A DNA stretch of 64,000 nt from Sweltsa coloradensis (Eukaryota > Arthropoda > Insecta > Plecoptera > Chloroperlidae): the NCBI GenBank assembly GCA_024449915.1, contig JAMZAV010000151.1, positions 1,116,001 to 1,180,000 of the forward strand. Direction: 5' to 3'. The notes beneath the pieces were generated by a model that saw only the letters and a list, made by a program, of their open reading frames with translations, made no database searches and was not told the DNA's origin. Of the stretch, positions 62,777 through 64,000 are shown piece after piece (position 1 is the stretch's first letter; each line of letters opens with the position of its first letter). Both the position numbers and the translations under genes were made by a program.

Positions 62777-63291
62777 CCTCATTCCCAGGCACTATCCGAT
62801 GAGACATGCACTACACACAGCCACGCTACACGCCCCCGATCAAACGAACGAATCTGTTCAATAAACAACCAGCGGACCAAGACGAAGGTGGCAACACAAC
62901 AACCCCATACACTGTGGGGAGCACGACAGCTTCGGCAAGTTATTGATCATTAGTCGGGGAATTGCAGCTTGCATTGGTAAATAGTGAATGGAGTTGTTGA
63001 AAACCTCGTCGAGAGCAATTTAATAACTTTAATTTCAGAGTATGAAATTATTCGTTCAATTAATTTAAATATAATTTGTTACATAGATCAAGGGTAACAA
63101 CAAACAGATTCATAAATGGAATGTTGAAAAAATTAATGAAAATGAAAAAAATTAAAAAATGTTTTCAAGTACCGGTATGCTCGTTTGCGCTATTTGAAGG
63201 GTTGCCGTTGATAATTCTGAAGGAAGTGTCCAAAATCATTACCAAACTAATTTCAATAAATAATAAGTTATAAAACTGATTTTCAGTGAGA
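62777..63291. other. Non-coding stretch; nothing recognised
   Basis: No gene or repeat boundary recognised between the tandem duplication and the dispersed repeat. Confidence 0.4.
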
Positions 63292-63405
63292 GACCCCGAC
63301 GCAAATTGACAAGTGAACGATAACCAACCAAAGATAGATATTTTTAATAGGAAATATAGCGATCTGTGGCAGTGGTATGGACAGTGCGAACACCCGCGGA
63401 TCAAC
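63292..63405 (+). repeat. Dispersed repeat, copy 2 of 2
   Basis: Partner of 9828-9945, sharing ccccgacgcaa, taaccaaccaaagat and cagtggtatggacagtgcga in order. Confidence 0.65.
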
Positions 63406-63452
63406 GCCAGAATCAACAAGGCCGATTCAGAACAACTTTGAATTTATTATGT

Positions 63453-63520
63453 GCCTCGTTGCTAGGACGGCTCCAAAGTCACCGTTTACTAATTCCTAAG
63501 ACAACAACCAAATCAGAAGT
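63453..63520 (+). repeat. Dispersed repeat shared with 51130-51215
   Basis: Contains gttgctaggacggctccaa, then agtcaccgtttac and attcctaa, as in the copy in the homopolymer-rich block. Confidence 0.55.
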
Positions 63521-63929
63521 TTCAAAACTTAAAATTGTCTTCACATTGTGGTACATTGGCATAATCTGTCTAAATGTTCAAGATAACTCTTCGGCAGTGA
63601 AGATTAAAGACGATATCTCCACTTTTATTACTCTTCGTTTATTCTCGCCCCTATGTCGGACTTCGCCCTTATGAATGTTGCCCCCTAATAGCGAGATAAA
63701 ATTCCGGCTAGTTAAAAACGAATTAGGGCGTTGGAGCCCAGATCCGAAAGAGTCTTTTTTAGGTAGCATACCGCCGTCAGAAACCATTAGACAAACATGA
63801 CTTGGTTGAACGTTCTTGAGAACGGATAATAGTTGAGTAAGTGGACATCTATTTGCGTAATGAATTTAAAAGCCAAAACAAAATCTGAAAATTTCAATGT
63901 CGGTGATAACAATCATAATAGTGGTTTGT

Positions 63930-63990
63930 CCCAGAATGGGACTCGAACCAGAATCACGTGCTTGATTTTGCTACTTGTGTTTATACAAAC
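63930..63990 (-). repeat. tRNA-like segment (B box)
   Basis: On the minus strand TTCTGGTTCGAGTCCCATTC resembles a Pol III B box, with TAGCAAAATCAAGCACG upstream as in the 28936 segment. Stem pairing is poor, so a SINE-type remnant is likely. It may continue past the window end. Confidence 0.35.
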
Positions 63991-64000
63991 TGAATACATT

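Overview
The window is a gene-poor, AT-rich stretch of animal nuclear DNA, dominated by introns and repeats. The only gene I can support is the 3' half of an arthropod-type NR5A nuclear receptor (FTZ-F1) on the minus strand. Four exons with consensus splice sites and matching phases encode the FTZ-F1 box, the hinge and a complete ligand-binding domain ending in an AF-2 helix: 20975-20221, 5292-5034, 2522-2422 and 1676-1530. The hinge contains the SUMO-type motif IKQE followed by a Ser-Pro-rich patch, a combination I associate with insect and crustacean FTZ-F1. That points to an arthropod, probably an insect; I cannot name the species. The two zinc fingers and the N-terminus were not found, so they probably lie beyond base 64000, which would make the intron from 20976 to the window end at least 43 kb.

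Layout. 1-1529: 3'UTR and flank, with a possible small inverted-repeat element at 962-1471. 1530-5292: the last three exons, with introns of 0.7 and 2.5 kb. 5293-20220: a 14.9 kb intron holding two hAT-like elements with 8-bp target-site duplications (6160-7177 and 15614-16812), a MITE copy, short tandem duplications and tRNA-like segments. 20221-20975: the hinge/LBD exon. 20976-64000: intron or upstream sequence with no recognised exon. It contains two repeats with the same ends but different internal tandem arrays (21805-22568 and 56464-57412), three more copies of the MITE, a ~600-bp foldback palindrome (40950-41547), a two-spacer minisatellite (47507-47775), a recent 240-bp tandem duplication near 62.3-62.8 kb, and a GC-rich block with two CRE palindromes (23640-24320).

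From about 48825 to 55150 the sequence is saturated with homopolymer runs. It looks like unpolished long-read consensus over TE-derived DNA and should not be used for gene calls. The palindrome TAGGCCTA occurs at least 13 times (hand count), against about one expected from base composition.

I found no previously undescribed multi-gene system. The points worth following are the repeat architectures, the TAGGCCTA excess, the assembly-quality block and the missing 5' half of the receptor gene. All base-composition statements and counts were made by eye.
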